Shown: positions 39,090 to 51,153, numbered from the stretch's first letter. The stretch: 64,000 bases of DNA from Aeropyrum sp. (GCA_015521685.1 WANT01000008.1:46164-110163); one strand, 5' to 3'. Notes: generated by a model from the letters alone, not told the origin. Made by a program: numbers and translations.

Positions 39090-39144
39090 ATCATTCCTTA
39101 ATAGGGGGTTTATACAACATTACTAGTGTTCTTGGAGTGGGAGC

Positions 39145-39552
39145 TTGGTAATAGGTAGGATATTCAAGAGCTTCTTGCCAGGAGGGAGGCGGGACGAATA
39201 TAAAGGTGAGGCTCTAGGAAGCCCGGTACCTGAGGCTAAGGGGGGTATAGTAGGGCTAGCCCAAAAAGTCGAGGAAAGTCTGAGCACAGTCATAGTCCCC
39301 GGATACGACATAGACCTAGTTTCCTCGGGCATAGTCAAAAGGATAAGGGTGTCTAGGGATGGCAAAAAGGTGGCTGTCTTCCTAGACTACTCTGGTAGCG
39401 ATCCGGGGTGCTACTACTGCAAATTCATAAATTGGAGCCTGTGGAAGCGTCTGCTCACAGAGGCCGAGTCCAAACTCAAATCTCAGGGATTTGATGAAGT
39501 GTTGTTCATAGACTGGTTTACTGGTGCTGTAATAGAATTCAGGAAAGACTAG
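39145..39552 (+). CDS. Uncharacterized protein with MIP18/DUF59-like C-terminal region
   Basis: TVIVPGYDIDLVSSGIVKRIRVSRDGKKVAVFLDYSGSDPGCYYCK resembles the DUF59 pattern; weak. Confidence 0.5.
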   Translation: MVIGRIFKSFLPGGRRDEYKGEALGSPVPEAKGGIVGLAQKVEESLSTVIVPGYDIDLVSSGIVKRIRVSRDGKKVAVFLDYSGSDPGCYYCKFINWSLWKRLLTEAESKLKSQGFDEVLFIDWFTGAVIEFRKD

Positions 39553-39688
39553 ATGCGCCATGTTTAGATAGTGGCTCAAGAATACGGGTCGAGGTCTCAA
39601 ATCATACGGGCTAAAAGAGGAAATATTACTATATGCGGCGATCACAGAGCACGGCCATTTGAAATGTGAGAGGGCTAGGGGTTAGGGG

Positions 39689-41644
39689 ATGGCGAGAAAA
39701 GCTATGAATAGCCTCGACGTGAGGGTAGTGGTTGGCATGCTCGCCTCTAAGTTAAGCGGGTCCCGTCTCGACAACGTATATTGGCTGGAGTCAGGTGAGG
39801 GTGTTCTACTGAAGGTTAAGGGGCCTGGTGTGCAGGCATATATTGTTGCTGAGCCAGCGGTCAGGCTCCATCTAACGTCGAGGCCTTCTGCGAGGAGGGA
39901 AGCAACTCCAACTGGTCTGGTTGCAGTGCTTAGGAAGTGGGTTAGGGGATCTAGGATAGAGTCCATCGAGCAACTCGGGTTCGACAGGCTTGTCAGGCTG
40001 TCTTTCTCGACTGGCCACAAACTTTATGTAGAGCTAGTGCCTAGGGGCCTCACAGTGTTGGTATCCCCTGAAGACACTATCATAGCGGCCAGCAGGTACG
40101 AGGAATTCAGGGATAGGGCTATAAAGCCCAAGATGGAATACAGGCCTCCCCCTCTACTGAAAGAAAACCCATTCACCCTAGAGCCTAAGGAGCTGGCTGA
40201 GCTTGCGGCTAGAGGCTCGGATATTGTGAGGGGGCTAATTAGGGGGGCTAAGATACCTGGGGAGGCTGCCGAGGAAGCCTTGGATAGGTGCGGAATCGAC
40301 TACGGTCTAGATCCCAGCTCGCTGAGCGATGGTGAGTGGTCATGCGTGGGAGAGGCTCTGGCTGCTATCTACGAAGAGTCTCTACGTGGGAAGGGATATG
40401 TCTGTGGTGGAGGCGGGGGTGATGTTAGCGAGGCTAACCCTTTCTCCCGGCTCAGGCTCGAGTGCAGGGAGTATGGTGACTTCAACGAGGCTCTAGACGA
40501 CTACTTCGCCAGTAATAGCTCACAGAAGTCTGGGGGCGTTGAGTCAGGCGAGGTCGCGAAGCTTAAGAAGAGCATGGAAGAGGCTGCGAGATTGGCTGAA
40601 GACTATATGAAGAAAGCCGAGGTGTTGCGAAAAGCTGCCGAGGCAATAGCATCGTCGTACGGAGAAGTCGAGGAGGCGCTTCGCTGGGCCAGCAAGGGAG
40701 TAGCAAGAGGACCTGTGGTCGAGGTTAGGGGAGGAAGGGCGATTTTGGAGGTGGGGGGAGCAAGGATCGAAGCTGACGCTAGGGAAGGGGTGGACAAGCT
40801 GGTTTTAAGGCTGTTCAGAGAGGCGGGGGAGTATGAGGCAAAGGCAAGAAGGGCTAGGGAAGCCCTAGCTCATGCTAGATCCAAGCTTGAGGAAGCCGTG
40901 ACTAGGGCTCGCCTCAGGCAGTTTAGGGAGAGCTTTAAGAGGAGGAAGAGATTCTGGTTTGAGCGCTACCACTGGACGATCACTAGGGGAGGGTTCCTCG
41001 TTATAGGCGGAAGGGATGCTAGCCAGAACGAGAGCGTGGTCAAGCGATACCTTGGGGAGAACGACATTTTCCTCCACGCCGATGTACACGGGGCGCCAGC
41101 GACGGTAATCCTGACTAAGGGCCGGGAGCCCTCTGAGCCAGATATCTACGATGCCGCGATCCTCGCAGCAGCCTACAGTAGGGCGTGGAAGGCGGGAGCG
41201 GGAGAGGTGAGTGTTTACTGGGTGAAGGGGTCACAAGTATCCAAGACGCCGCCGGCTGGCGAGTACCTGGCTAGAGGAGCCTTCATGGTATATGGCAGGA
41301 GAAACTATGTGCACCACGTGCCTTTAAGGCTGGCTTTAGGCGTGTCTTACGTGGAGGGCATGCCTACAGTATTGGCTGGCAGTGAAGAGTCCGTGAGCAA
41401 GTTCAGCTCTATATACGGTGTGCTAATCCCGGGGGATCTCTCAGTGAGAGAATCTGCCTCTAGGCTCAAAACCCTTATCGCTAAGAGGCTTGAGAAGTCT
41501 GGGAGAGACGACGACTCCCTAATGATAGCAGCGATGCCGGAGGAGGAGTTCGAGTCTCGCATCCCGGGTAGGTCTAGGATTGTAAAGGTTGCTATCGGGG
41601 ATGGAGACAATAGGTCTCTGGTTAATGTTGTATCCGAGTTATAG
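39689..41644 (+). CDS. rqcH: RqcH/NEMF family (NFACT domain) ribosome quality-control protein
   Basis: Fibronectin-binding-A-like N-terminus, coiled coil, and RKRFWFERYHWTITRGGFLVIGGRDASQNESVVKRYL...DIFLHADVHGAP...VSYVEG. Confidence 0.92.
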   Translation: MARKAMNSLDVRVVVGMLASKLSGSRLDNVYWLESGEGVLLKVKGPGVQAYIVAEPAVRLHLTSRPSARREATPTGLVAVLRKWVRGSRIESIEQLGFDRLVRLSFSTGHKLYVELVPRGLTVLVSPEDTIIAASRYEEFRDRAIKPKMEYRPPPLLKENPFTLEPKELAELAARGSDIVRGLIRGAKIPGEAAEEALDRCGIDYGLDPSSLSDGEWSCVGEALAAIYEESLRGKGYVCGGGGGDVSEANPFSRLRLECREYGDFNEALDDYFASNSSQKSGGVESGEVAKLKKSMEEAARLAEDYMKKAEVLRKAAEAIASSYGEVEEALRWASKGVARGPVVEVRGGRAILEVGGARIEADAREGVDKLVLRLFREAGEYEAKARRAREALAHARSKLEEAVTRARLRQFRESFKRRKRFWFERYHWTITRGGFLVIGGRDASQNESVVKRYLGENDIFLHADVHGAPATVILTKGREPSEPDIYDAAILAAAYSRAWKAGAGEVSVYWVKGSQVSKTPPAGEYLARGAFMVYGRRNYVHHVPLRLALGVSYVEGMPTVLAGSEESVSKFSSIYGVLIPGDLSVRESASRLKTLIAKRLEKSGRDDDSLMIAAMPEEEFESRIPGRSRIVKVAIGDGDNRSLVNVVSEL

Positions 41645-41730
41645 GATGAATGGTGTTGATGGCAATGTTTTCAAATGCCAGCCACTACTATCTAATATTG
41701 ATTTATGCTGGTTTTGCCTAGCGTCGGAGG

Positions 41731-42441
41731 GTGCCGAGGCTAATGGTTAGCATAACTCAGGAAGCCCTGCTGAGCGCCTTGATAGTCCTAGTGGTAGCGT
41801 CGATGCCTAGCGTCGCCTGGTTCTTCGTCATCAGGAAGAGAATGCTGAAGCAACAGTCTAATTTCATCAAAGATCTAGAGTCTCTTGTTAAGCCCCGCGA
41901 CCAGCGGTACTACCTCCACGGCTATCTAGTCGGCTTTACTGCCGAGTACTGGGTTAATAGGGGTCCAGTGAAAAAAGTGTACGTAACTTACACTACTCCC
42001 CCGTACTACGCGTTCTTCTATCTACCAATCATAGCATTGTTTCGCAAGAGGGAGAGGCTTGAGGTTGCGGTGGAGTTGAGAGAATCCTTGGGGGTGAAGG
42101 GGGAGGCACACATCTATGACTCCTCCAGGTTCGACGTTAAGCGGCTTGTCGCCAACGATGTTAAGAGAAGCCCGGTCAGGAAGAAGCTATCTAAGACTAG
42201 GCTACACTCGCTTAGAGCTGAGGCATACTCCACTCCAGAGGGCGAAGCTCTCGACCTCGCATCCAGGATATGGCAGTCGCTCTCTCAGGTTGGGAGGGTT
42301 TTTCGAGTATCAGTGGTCCCTGGAAGGCGGCTCATCCTAGCCCTCGCATCTCCCAGGCCGGGAATGCATATAGCTGTGGTAGAGAGGGTGTTGGAGGCTG
42401 TCGAGCATGCAAGGAGTAGAGTGGAGGAGGCTAGAGGCTAG
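41731..42441 (+). CDS. Membrane-anchored protein of unknown function
   Basis: N-terminal TM helix then soluble region; 236 aa; no family recognised. Confidence 0.65.
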   Translation: MPRLMVSITQEALLSALIVLVVASMPSVAWFFVIRKRMLKQQSNFIKDLESLVKPRDQRYYLHGYLVGFTAEYWVNRGPVKKVYVTYTTPPYYAFFYLPIIALFRKRERLEVAVELRESLGVKGEAHIYDSSRFDVKRLVANDVKRSPVRKKLSKTRLHSLRAEAYSTPEGEALDLASRIWQSLSQVGRVFRVSVVPGRRLILALASPRPGMHIAVVERVLEAVEHARSRVEEARG

Positions 42442-43168
42442 CAGGCTACACAGGCTGCTATGTAAAAAGGTGGGATGCCCAGAGTGGGGGATAGGCGAGT
42501 GGAGAACAGAGGCAAGCGCTTCAGAGCTGATGTCAACACGGGAGGATCTTGCTTTGAGTATAGTGAAGCTTGTTTATCGGGTTAGGAAGGGGGGAGATTG
42601 CTGTGGAATACTCGGGAGGATTTCTGAGGAACTTGTTGGGAGGCTTCCGGAGAAGGAGTCGGCGAGGTTGAGGAGGACTCCCGTCGAACCCGTTCTCGAG
42701 GAAAGTATTAGGGGGCCTTCAAGCCTGGCCATGCTAATAGCGTACGCAAGGAGGTTCTCACGATCTCCCAGGGCAGAAAGCCTTCTTGACCTAGTGTCTA
42801 CTATTGTCAAAGAGGCTTCTAGGCCCTGTAGCGTCGATATGGAGGTCGAGCGCAGTGTAGAGAGGCTTGAGAGTAGGATGAAGGCTTACGGACTTCTGCT
42901 CGCCATACTAGTCCCGCTATACTTGCTGGGAATGATTGTGGTAGGCCTCGCCTCAATAATACCTCTGGGCATTGCGACTGTGGTCATATGGCACGTGGTT
43001 AGAAGCGACGGGTTAAGGTACTACAGGCTTAATGTAGAGAGAGGCTGGAGGAAGTGCAGCGTGAGGGAGGAGGACCTCGAGGACATTGTGAGGGGGCTGC
43101 CACCGGAGACAGCTGCCTTCCGAGAGTTGCTTGGCGTAGATGTCAGGAGAGGACTGCGCAGCTCTTAG
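42407..43168 (+). CDS. Membrane protein of unknown function; start uncertain
   Basis: Central paired TM helices; overlaps the upstream ORF by 35 bp. Confidence 0.65.
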   Translation: MQGVEWRRLEASRLHRLLCKKVGCPEWGIGEWRTEASASELMSTREDLALSIVKLVYRVRKGGDCCGILGRISEELVGRLPEKESARLRRTPVEPVLEESIRGPSSLAMLIAYARRFSRSPRAESLLDLVSTIVKEASRPCSVDMEVERSVERLESRMKAYGLLLAILVPLYLLGMIVVGLASIIPLGIATVVIWHVVRSDGLRYYRLNVERGWRKCSVREEDLEDIVRGLPPETAAFRELLGVDVRRGLRSS

Positions 43169-43241
43169 CCACTGCCAGATGACTCAAAAATACTCCGTGG
43201 TTCCCAGCCGCTAATGGGCTTTGGTGAACCAGGCATCAAAG

Positions 43242-44051
43242 CTAGCTGCATAGCTCCTCCAAGCTTCTCACGATCTCTAAGTTGATAGACGTATATTGCT
43301 TAGCCTCGGGAGGGGAACGACCCCTATATAACCCTGTCAGTACTAGAACAGCATCCACCCCCCAAGCCTCAGCTAGAGCTACATCAGTATCTAGCCTATC
43401 ACCTATGACTACCGGGTTCTTAGGCTTGAACAAGGAATTAAGTAGAGTTATTAGGGTCTTGGATGGCTTGCCCGCAATCATGTCAGGCTCGCGCCCAGAG
43501 GCCTGAGATAGTAGAGAGATAATTGAGCCAGCTCCGGGGACTAGCCCATGGCCCGTGGGTAAAGCGTGGTCGAGGTTTGTGGCTATGAAGAGGGCTCCGT
43601 TGCTGATGTGGGTGGCCGCTGCTCTTAGCTTGTCGTACGTGATGTTCCTGTCTAAACCGACAATCACTGCCCTAGGCCTAACGCTATCCCTGACGCTATA
43701 GACTAGGTGGCCTGCTAGAACCATCTCCTCGACCAGGCCCTCCTCACCGATAACAATAGAGTCTGTAGGCCCTTCCGAGTCTAGAAGTGAGCTGGCCGCG
43801 CTGAAAGCACTAGTCACTATTCTCTCGGGAGGCAGGTTTATACCGGCTACATCTCTAAGCATTTTAGAGTAGACTCTACGGCTCCTAGTGCTGTTGTTAG
43901 TTAGCAGTACAAGCCTGCCCTCGGAAGCTAGCCTAGATGCGACACCCACATTCTCCTTTATGGGCTGCCCGCCTATCCACACAACTCCATCCAAGTCCAT
44001 GAATACGAGATCATAGGATTCCAGACTGCTACACCAACCCACACAGAGCAC
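43242..44051 (-). CDS. HAD-superfamily phosphatase, NagD-like (subfamily IIA)
   Basis: LVFMDLDGVVWIGGQPI, LTNNSTRSRR, GKPSKTLI, VIGDRLDTDVALAEAWG. Confidence 0.92.
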   Translation of the reverse strand: MLCVGWCSSLESYDLVFMDLDGVVWIGGQPIKENVGVASRLASEGRLVLLTNNSTRSRRVYSKMLRDVAGINLPPERIVTSAFSAASSLLDSEGPTDSIVIGEEGLVEEMVLAGHLVYSVRDSVRPRAVIVGLDRNITYDKLRAAATHISNGALFIATNLDHALPTGHGLVPGAGSIISLLSQASGREPDMIAGKPSKTLITLLNSLFKPKNPVVIGDRLDTDVALAEAWGVDAVLVLTGLYRGRSPPEAKQYTSINLEIVRSLEELCS

Positions 44052-44244
44052 CCAATCTCAACCTTACCAGTCGAGGAGATATGGGCGTTGAAGCCACTGG
44101 AGAAACGAATAGGGGGCTAGTGAGGACTACTCCCGACTAAGACTTGGATGACTTGAAGGCATTTGGCCGAGGCCCCCCAATGCACTGCTGCCAATGCCGC
44201 CGGGTTGGTGTTGTGCGGGCTTCTTGCTTATAGGGCTTGGCTAG

Positions 44245-45882
<1,638 letters not shown>

Positions 45883-45883
45883 C

Positions 45884-46252
45884 CTACTCGTCGGAGAGTA
45901 TGAGATTAATAGACTTAATCCGTAGCTCTACAGTCTTCTTAATACCCCTCTCTCCTGGCTGGTATTTGGGGACAACTATACCTATCTCCTCGAGCTTCCT
46001 TATCTGGCTGCTGATGTTAGCTTTGCTCTGACCCAGCATTTCTGATAGCTCATCTAGGGTTTTCGGCCCGCTGGCTAGAATCTGTATTATCATGGTCCTA
46101 GTATCGCTGGCTAGAGCCTGGGCTATCTTGGATAGGTGTCTATACCCCTTAACATATAGTACGCGATCCTCCTCTACAATCCCCTCCTCCTTGGCTAAGA
46201 ATCTTTTAACTTCTGAGCCCACCTTTGTTCCCCTAGGTATAACCCTGAACAA
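45884..46252 (-). CDS. ArsR-like winged-helix transcriptional regulator
   Basis: LASDTRTMIIQILASGPKTLDELSEMLGQSKANISSQIRKLEEIGIV. Confidence 0.88.
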   Translation of the reverse strand: MFRVIPRGTKVGSEVKRFLAKEEGIVEEDRVLYVKGYRHLSKIAQALASDTRTMIIQILASGPKTLDELSEMLGQSKANISSQIRKLEEIGIVVPKYQPGERGIKKTVELRIKSINLILSDE

Positions 46253-46310
46253 TATTTAAACATTTATAATAATTTAAGCGTTAGCTTTACCTGTAATATG
46301 TACGCCTAAC

Positions 46311-46327
46311 ACGTTACCCCGTAACGT
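46311..46327. promoter_or_regulatory. Putative operator: inverted repeat ACGTTAC-CCC-GTAACGT
   Basis: Perfect 7-bp arms, 3-nt centre, between the divergent regulator and Rio2 genes. Confidence 0.45.
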
Positions 46328-46397
46328 AGAAGGATACCGAATAGCTTATCATTAAACACTCGCAAAACCCGGTATTCAATCTTGTGGGAGCGCTATA

Positions 46398-47309
46398 TTG
46401 CCACACAATCTATGGCGGATTTACTCGAGCCTGGATAGCGATGACATCAGGCTGCTGCAGGCTGTAGAGAGGGGTATGGGGAGGCATCTGTACGTGCCCG
46501 TAGAGCTGGTCGAAAGATATGCTAGGCTACCGCCCGGGAGATTCTCCAGGTCGATTAGGAAGCTATCTACCATGAAACTTGTTAAAAGGCGGGTAGGATC
46601 CCTGACTGGCTACACTCTAACCTACTCCGGCCTCGACATCCTGGCAATACACAACTTTGTTAAGCGGGGTATTATCGAGGTCCTCGGGGACAAAGTCGGG
46701 CTGGGTAAGGAGGGGGACGTCTACTTAGCATTAACCCCTACAGGTTCTAAAGTGACCGTGAAGTTCCACAGGGCTGGCAGGGAGAGCTTTAAGAAGGTGC
46801 GCAGGCACAGGAGCTACGCCTTATCTATCAACGTGACGTCTTGGATGGACTTGGCAAAGGCCTTCGCTCAGAGAGAGTTCAAGGTGTTGGTAAAGCTCGA
46901 AGAGGAGGGGGCGCTAGTACCAGCCCCGATAGCACTAACTAGGCATGCGCTGGTTCAGAAGTATGTAGCTGGCGTAGAGCTCTCAGATGTGAAGGCTCTA
47001 GATAGAAATACGGCAACCACTATCCTCAGTGACGTCCTTGACACGATCAGAATCGCCTATACTAGGGTTGGCATTGTTCATGGGGATCTCAGCGAGTACA
47101 ACGTTATATTCTCGGATAATGAAGGCCACGCTTTCATCATAGACTGGCCACAATACGTCTATAAAGATGAGCCGCATGCTGATGAGCTACTCAGGCGAGA
47201 CGTCTATTATATAGTCAGGTTTATTGGGAGGAGGGTTGGAGTGGAGATAAACTTGGAAGATGCCCTTAAATACGTTAGGGGCGAGACCGAGGCTCCCCCG
47301 CAACTATGA
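46398..47309 (+). CDS. rio2: RIO2 family serine protein kinase
   Basis: N-terminal wHTH; LGKEGDVYLALTPTGSKVTVKFHRAGR; GIVHGDLSEYNVIF; FIIDWPQ. Confidence 0.96.
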   Translation: MPHNLWRIYSSLDSDDIRLLQAVERGMGRHLYVPVELVERYARLPPGRFSRSIRKLSTMKLVKRRVGSLTGYTLTYSGLDILAIHNFVKRGIIEVLGDKVGLGKEGDVYLALTPTGSKVTVKFHRAGRESFKKVRRHRSYALSINVTSWMDLAKAFAQREFKVLVKLEEEGALVPAPIALTRHALVQKYVAGVELSDVKALDRNTATTILSDVLDTIRIAYTRVGIVHGDLSEYNVIFSDNEGHAFIIDWPQYVYKDEPHADELLRRDVYYIVRFIGRRVGVEINLEDALKYVRGETEAPPQL

Positions 47310-47321
47310 TCCAGGGGTGGG

Positions 47322-49325
47322 ATGATAGCTGGCTATGTGATGGGTGTCGATATCGCCTACGGAGCTCCTGGGGCTGTCTCAGCGAGGTACGCTGCTGTAG
47401 TGCTAAGCCCTGAGGGCAGGCTAGTTAAGAAGCTGGACGCCGCGCCGCTGGCTAGGATCATAAGGCTAGCGTGGACCCAACAGCTGGATATTGTAGCTGT
47501 GGACAATATCTTCGAGCTTGGAAGGAGTGAAGGCGACATAATCAGGATTATATCTCTATTTCCACCTAGGGTCAGGTTCGTCCAGGTAACGCTAGAGTCA
47601 GGCCACGCTATGACTCTTCGCGAGGTTGCAGAGAGATATGGGCTTAAGGTCGAAGGTAAGCCCAGCCCCACGGCGACAGCATTCATCATAGCCCAGCTGG
47701 CGCTGAAGGGTGCTGGCACAGTAGTAAGTGCTCTCGAGGAGAAGACTATAATCTCTGTGTCTAGAGGTAGGGGCGGCAAGTCAGGTGGTTGGAGTCAGCA
47801 GAGGTATCAGAGGCGTGTTAGGGCCGCTATAGCCTCAGCTGTCAACAGGATAAGGGAGGCTCTAGACAGGGCTGGCTTGGACTACGACATTAGGTATAGG
47901 AAGAGCGAGGGAGGCATAGAGTCGGCAACCTTCACGGTCTATGCCTCAAGGGACAAGCTATATGGTGTAGTGAAGCCGGAGTCCCACCCTGACTATGTTG
48001 TGAGGGTTACGCCTTCCTACAGGACTAGGGTAACTCTACTCGCGGAGGGTGGCGAGGCTAGAGGTAGGCCTCTGATTGTGGGCCTAGACCCCGGGATAAC
48101 GACTGGTGTAGTGGTCTTAGACATCTCAGGCAGGCTTGTTTATGCCGAGAGCGGTAAAAACCTAGACAGGAGTAAGATAACGGAGGCCGTCTACAAGCTG
48201 GGCAAGCCAATCATTGTAGCCGTAGACGTATCCAACCCTCCAGAGACGGCGAAGAAGCTCGCAGCCCAATGGGGAGCAACGCTCTACACACCGCCGGTTG
48301 ACCTTACGACAGCTGAGAAGAGGATGCTAGCAAGGAAGGTTCTAGGCGATGATGTGGGGGATAACCATGTTAGAGACGCGGCGGCAGCCGCATACAAGGC
48401 CTACCAGAGCCTAAAAGCTAAGCTAAACTCGATTGAGAAGGCTCTCGAGAGGATCGACTTCAACATTGAGGCGGAGAAAGTTAAAATGGAAGTTGTTAAG
48501 GGAGCAAGCCTAGCCGAGGCTATCGAGAAGATTATTGAAGAAAAGCTAGGAGCCCGTGAAAGTAGTGAGAAGGAGTCGGGCCCTACGGAAGCTGTTTCTA
48601 GGGGGGGCGACGGCGGTTTATACAGGGAGATCGACGAGCTGCAATCGCAGATAGAGGCGTTGAAAATCGAGAACGCCAGCTTGAGGAGAGAGCTCGGCGT
48701 TCTCGAGTCTAAGCTGAGAAGGTTAAACTCCGCTCTAGAGAGCGAGAGGATGAGGGCTAGGGAGAGGCTTTACAAGGAGAAAGAGCTAGCGGTTTGGAGG
48801 CAGAGGGTCTCTACTCTCGAGGAGACGGTTAGACGGCTCGGTAGAGAGGTTGAGGAGGCGCGTAAGAGGGAGGAGGATCTTAGAAGAGCCCTAAGCTTGG
48901 TGGGCTCCGGGAGGTACATGGTAGCCATACCGCTGGAGAGGTTAACGGTAAAAGCTGTGAGAGAGGCGCTTTCTACGGCGAAGGATAGAGAAGCACCTCT
49001 AATTCTGGAGCTTAAGAGGCTAGACACATTCACTTGGGATGCTGTGGAGGAGCTGGCTAGTTCTGGTGTTGAGGCTGTTATAGCAGAGTACCCCGACTCT
49101 CCCCCCGCTAACGCTATAAAGAGTAGAGGAGTTCCAGTGTTTTCGCCCAGCGAGGCTGGCGTGATGAGGGTAGCGGGCTACACTCTAGTGTCGAGGAATG
49201 TTCTAAAGCTTGTGGAGGAGTTTAAGGAGGAGGTGCGGAGAGCCAGAATGTCCAGGATTAGGATTGAGAGGATAGTTGAGGAGTATAGATTGTCTAGGAG
49301 GAGCGGTTTGAAAGAAGGGTCTTAG
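47322..49325 (+). CDS. DUF460 (COG2433-type) archaeal protein with RNase H-like domain and coiled coil
   Basis: IVGLDPGITTGVVVLD, DVGDNHVRDAAAAAYKAYQ, long coiled coil. Confidence 0.88.
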   Translation: MIAGYVMGVDIAYGAPGAVSARYAAVVLSPEGRLVKKLDAAPLARIIRLAWTQQLDIVAVDNIFELGRSEGDIIRIISLFPPRVRFVQVTLESGHAMTLREVAERYGLKVEGKPSPTATAFIIAQLALKGAGTVVSALEEKTIISVSRGRGGKSGGWSQQRYQRRVRAAIASAVNRIREALDRAGLDYDIRYRKSEGGIESATFTVYASRDKLYGVVKPESHPDYVVRVTPSYRTRVTLLAEGGEARGRPLIVGLDPGITTGVVVLDISGRLVYAESGKNLDRSKITEAVYKLGKPIIVAVDVSNPPETAKKLAAQWGATLYTPPVDLTTAEKRMLARKVLGDDVGDNHVRDAAAAAYKAYQSLKAKLNSIEKALERIDFNIEAEKVKMEVVKGASLAEAIEKIIEEKLGARESSEKESGPTEAVSRGGDGGLYREIDELQSQIEALKIENASLRRELGVLESKLRRLNSALESERMRARERLYKEKELAVWRQRVSTLEETVRRLGREVEEARKREEDLRRALSLVGSGRYMVAIPLERLTVKAVREALSTAKDREAPLILELKRLDTFTWDAVEELASSGVEAVIAEYPDSPPANAIKSRGVPVFSPSEAGVMRVAGYTLVSRNVLKLVEEFKEEVRRARMSRIRIERIVEEYRLSRRSGLKEGS

Positions 49326-49343
49326 TAGCACTAGGACGTAGCC

Positions 49344-50570
49344 CTAATAGACTAGAAGCTCTCCTCTGACGAATTTCTCGGTGTACTTAGTTATGTTGGC
49401 GAGGATGCTATCCGTGATCTCGGATATTGTGCTCTTAGCGTCTGCCGTCAGCGGCGCGTTGCCCTCGGTCTTCACCTTTATGTCGGCGATGAGAGGACTG
49501 TCTATGGGCTTCCCTATCTGGCTAACCAGCTTTACATAGACCTCCTCAACTTGTTTAACCTCTTCATGTATCCTCCTCGCAATATCGTTGGCCACAACGT
49601 TGTAGATCTTGCCAACATGGTTTACCGGATTCTTGCCTGCCGCTGCCTCCATACTCATAGGTCTTAGAGGGGTTATCAGCCCGTTGACACGGTTTCCTCT
49701 GCCCGTAGCTCCATCATCGCCGTGCTCGGCGCTCGTGCCTGTCACGGTTAGGTATAGTATATCCTTCTCTGGTATGTCACCTGTGTTTATGTTCACGGTT
49801 ATATCGTAGTCTGGCGCTATTTTCGCCGCTAGGTCCTTGACCAGGTTTGAGGCCTCATCCTTCACAGCTAGGTAGTCATCCTTACTTTTAACCAGACTGC
49901 TGACAACAGCCATAGCAATCGTCAGGTTTATCCTCCTCCCGTCTCTAACACCCATTACCTTGATATCCTCACCTATCTCGGGCACCCTTGACTTGACTTC
50001 GGAGCTGTTGAGCCTCCTCTCAGCCTCTAAGACAAGCCTCTCTAGGGTGGATAGCGGCGCGTAACCCGAGCCGATGCTAGTATCGTTGGCCAGGGGGGCT
50101 TCTCCACTAGTCTCGAAAATGCCGACTAGGTCAACACTACCCTTGCCAATCCTATAATCAGTAATAACATGCAGGTCTGGATCCAGGAATCTGAAGTTAC
50201 TCTTGATGAACTCTCTAACCGACTCGAGGATGATGGGCCCGACAGGAACCTGGTGGATTCCGTCTCTGGACCTAACCTCGGTGGTCACCCTACCGGAGAC
50301 GAGGATGTATATGGGCTGGAGGACCTCACCGCCTCCGAGCCTGGGAGAAGCCTGCCCCCCGACGAGCAGGACCTTATCAACATTGTGGTGGAGGACCCTC
50401 CCGAACTCCTTGATATAGTACTTGCTGAGCTCCCTGCTGACGGATTCTGCCACTGCATCGCAAATAGTGTCAGGATGGCCGAGCCCCTTCCTCTCAACTA
50501 GCTCCACCTGCAGCTCGCCGACCCCAGGGTATGGGTATTCCTCAACGACAATCCTCCTCGAGTTTGACAA
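49344..50570 (-). CDS. mat: Archaeal-type S-adenosylmethionine synthetase
   Basis: [56 protein letters not shown]. Confidence 0.96.
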   Translation of the reverse strand: MSNSRRIVVEEYPYPGVGELQVELVERKGLGHPDTICDAVAESVSRELSKYYIKEFGRVLHHNVDKVLLVGGQASPRLGGGEVLQPIYILVSGRVTTEVRSRDGIHQVPVGPIILESVREFIKSNFRFLDPDLHVITDYRIGKGSVDLVGIFETSGEAPLANDTSIGSGYAPLSTLERLVLEAERRLNSSEVKSRVPEIGEDIKVMGVRDGRRINLTIAMAVVSSLVKSKDDYLAVKDEASNLVKDLAAKIAPDYDITVNINTGDIPEKDILYLTVTGTSAEHGDDGATGRGNRVNGLITPLRPMSMEAAAGKNPVNHVGKIYNVVANDIARRIHEEVKQVEEVYVKLVSQIGKPIDSPLIADIKVKTEGNAPLTADAKSTISEITDSILANITKYTEKFVRGELLVY

Positions 50571-50652
50571 GGTGGACCCACCTCAATATTCGGGGGGGTC
50601 CCTCTAGAGGCAATAAATAATCTACTGAGTCTCGATGTGGAGGGATGGTAGT

Positions 50653-50943
50653 TTACCCCGCAAGCCTGAGTAGGAGAGAGTAGATAGATGGCCACAGGAC
50701 TAGGACGACCAGGACCTGCGCCAGTATAGCCTCGACAACTCCACCTAGAGAGCCGTCCGAGAGCCTAAGATAGAGGGGGTATAGCACGATACCCACTATA
50801 ATTGTGGCGGCGAGCCCGACCACACCAAGAAGATCGTGCGTTAAAGGCCCTTGCCCAGGCGAGGCTATCGTAATGCTGGCAGCTGCGAAAATGGCCGATA
50901 GAGCTAGTCCTACTAGCCCTGCAGCCTTGATATTCTTCTTCAC
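50653..50943 (-). CDS. Small membrane protein, unknown
   Basis: 96-aa ORF with about 3 TM helices. Confidence 0.55.
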   Translation of the reverse strand: MKKNIKAAGLVGLALSAIFAAASITIASPGQGPLTHDLLGVVGLAATIIVGIVLYPLYLRLSDGSLGGVVEAILAQVLVVLVLWPSIYSLLLRLAG

Positions 50944-51014
50944 AGCTCCTCAAACCGTATCAGAGTAAGAAGATAGGGCTGGCTATTAACATATTGCGAG
51001 AGCGAGGAGTTTGG

Positions 51015-51123
51015 CGGGCCCGCCGGGATTTGAACCCGGGACCGCCGGCTGTCCCCGCGCAGGACATCCAGCGCGCCCAGCGCTTAGAAGGCCGGCGCTC
51101 TGTCCTGGCTGAGCTACGGGCCC
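51015..51123 (-). tRNA. tRNA-Arg(TCT) with 34-nt intron; CCA encoded at 51012-51014
   Basis: GGGCCCG-TA-GCTC...GAGC-G-CCGGC-CTTCTA / A-GCCGG-CGGTC-CCGGG-TTCAAAT-CCCGG-CGGGCCC-G. Confidence 0.95.
51051..51084 (-). other. tRNA-Arg intron at 37/38, 34 nt, BHB motif
   Basis: CTTC/GGGG central helix with TA^A and AC^A 3-nt bulges; GCGC/GCGC intron stem. Confidence 0.9.
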
Positions 51124-51153
51124 TCCTTAATCCTCTAAGGATTTCTTGGAAGG

